Source: Pseudomonadota bacterium (GTDB lineage Bacteria > Pseudomonadota > Gammaproteobacteria > Steroidobacterales > Steroidobacteraceae). From it: a DNA stretch of 64,000 nt. Below, one piece after another: positions 63,696 through 64,000 of the stretch (position 1 is its first letter; every line of letters begins with the position of its first letter). A program made the position numbers and the translations under genes. The notes beneath the pieces are model-generated. The model searched no databases. It was given only the letters and a program-made list of their open reading frames with translations, and had not been told where the DNA came from. The stretch spans positions 186,001-250,000 of the forward strand of contig JADJOO010000003.1 in assembly GCA_016713725.1 (NCBI GenBank), written 5' to 3'.

Positions 63696-64000
63696 TCAGG
63701 CAGGCTTGTCGAGTTTCGCGACCACGGGCTGGGTGAGCCGCACGGTCTTCACGGCGTTGTCCGTCACCTGCAGCACCTCGAGCGAGTAATCGCCGAGGCG
63801 CAGCCGCTGGCCCGGAGCCGGGATCGTCTCCATCTGCTCGACGATCAGGCCGTTCAGCGTACGGGGGCCGGTCGTCGGCAGCGCCCATCCCATCTTGCGA
63901 TTCAGCGTCCGCACGCTGGCCGACGCATTCACCACGAAGCTGTCGTTGCGTTCGCGGTGGACGTCCTTGTGCAGGATGCTGGTGTCGGAAGTGAATTCGC
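63696..64000 (-). CDS. CorC/HlyC-family protein, C-terminal part (5' end outside window)
   Basis: The frame is open to the last base of the window, so the gene begins outside. The visible ~100 residues read EFTSDTSILHKDVHRE, then SFVVNASASVRTLNRKMGWALPTTGPRTLNGLI, then EQMETIPAPGQRLRLGDYSLEVLQVTDNAVKTVRL. This is the CorC_HlyC transporter-associated domain that ends CNNM/CBS-domain membrane proteins of the CorC/TlyC group (Mg/Co export, membrane-anchored). Integral membrane and CBS domains would lie upstream, so the subfamily is undecided. Confidence 0.85.
   Translation of the reverse strand, partial: EFTSDTSILHKDVHRERNDSFVVNASASVRTLNRKMGWALPTTGPRTLNGLIVEQMETIPAPGQRLRLGDYSLEVLQVTDNAVKTVRLTQPVVAKLDKPA

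Overview
The window is GC-rich bacterial chromosome, almost certainly gammaproteobacterial. From about 28.7 to 59 kb it follows the backbone known from Escherichia coli: pcnB-folK-panB-panC, then queG-nnr-tsaE-amidase-mutL-miaA-hfq-hflX-hflK-hflC-DUF2065-purA, then rnr-rlmB-rpsF-rpsR-rplI-dnaB-alr. MutL carries the endonuclease motif that E. coli MutL lacks. High GC, many GTG/TTG starts and intergenic palindromic repeats would suit a Xanthomonadales- or Steroidobacter-like lineage, but the lineage cannot be fixed from this sequence.

Layout. (1) 1-9.6 kb is accessory: the 3' part of a TIR-TPR signalling protein, a secreted C-type-lectin-fold protein, a divergent NRAMP-like transporter, a SLOG-SLATT membrane protein of the kind linked to nucleotide-signalling immunity, and a head-to-head pair encoding a LssY C-terminal-domain protein and a phospholipase D-like protein. 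(2) 9.9-20.2 kb is a surface-glycan cluster: pyruvyl transferase, PaaK/CapK-like adenylating enzyme, GT4 glycosyltransferase, three FemAB/GNAT-type acyltransferases, a small polytopic protein and an ABC flippase. (3) 20.7-28.5 kb is a translationally coupled, unusually organised Mrp-type cation/proton antiporter operon, preceded by a Rap1a/Tai-family protein. (4) 28.5-40.7 kb holds tRNA-Glu, RNA/cofactor genes (pcnB, folK, a deoxynucleoside kinase, panB, panC), tRNA modification (queG, tsaE, miaA), metabolite repair (nnr), cell-wall amidase and mutL. (5) 40.8-59.1 kb is the hfq-to-alr block, interrupted between purA and rnr by an acyl-CoA dehydrogenase, malate synthase G, an enoyl-CoA hydratase-like gene and tRNA-Leu. 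(6) 59.2-64 kb has a Ser/Thr kinase - PP2C phosphatase - FHA operon, radA, a 540-base repeat-filled spacer and the 3' end of a CorC/HlyC-type gene.

Two things cut across these regions. First, at least ten genes, including normally vital ones (purA, rnr, miaA, rlmB), are broken by what look like one-base indels, mostly in short homopolymers. The simplest reading is residual base-calling errors, and these genes are annotated here as full-length with a marked shift point. Second, several families of palindromic intergenic repeats are present. One is a G-rich, telomere-like inverted repeat with G-quadruplex potential. It occurs at four places, supplies the stop codons of panC, queG and rlmB, and is read in frame through the linker of mutL.
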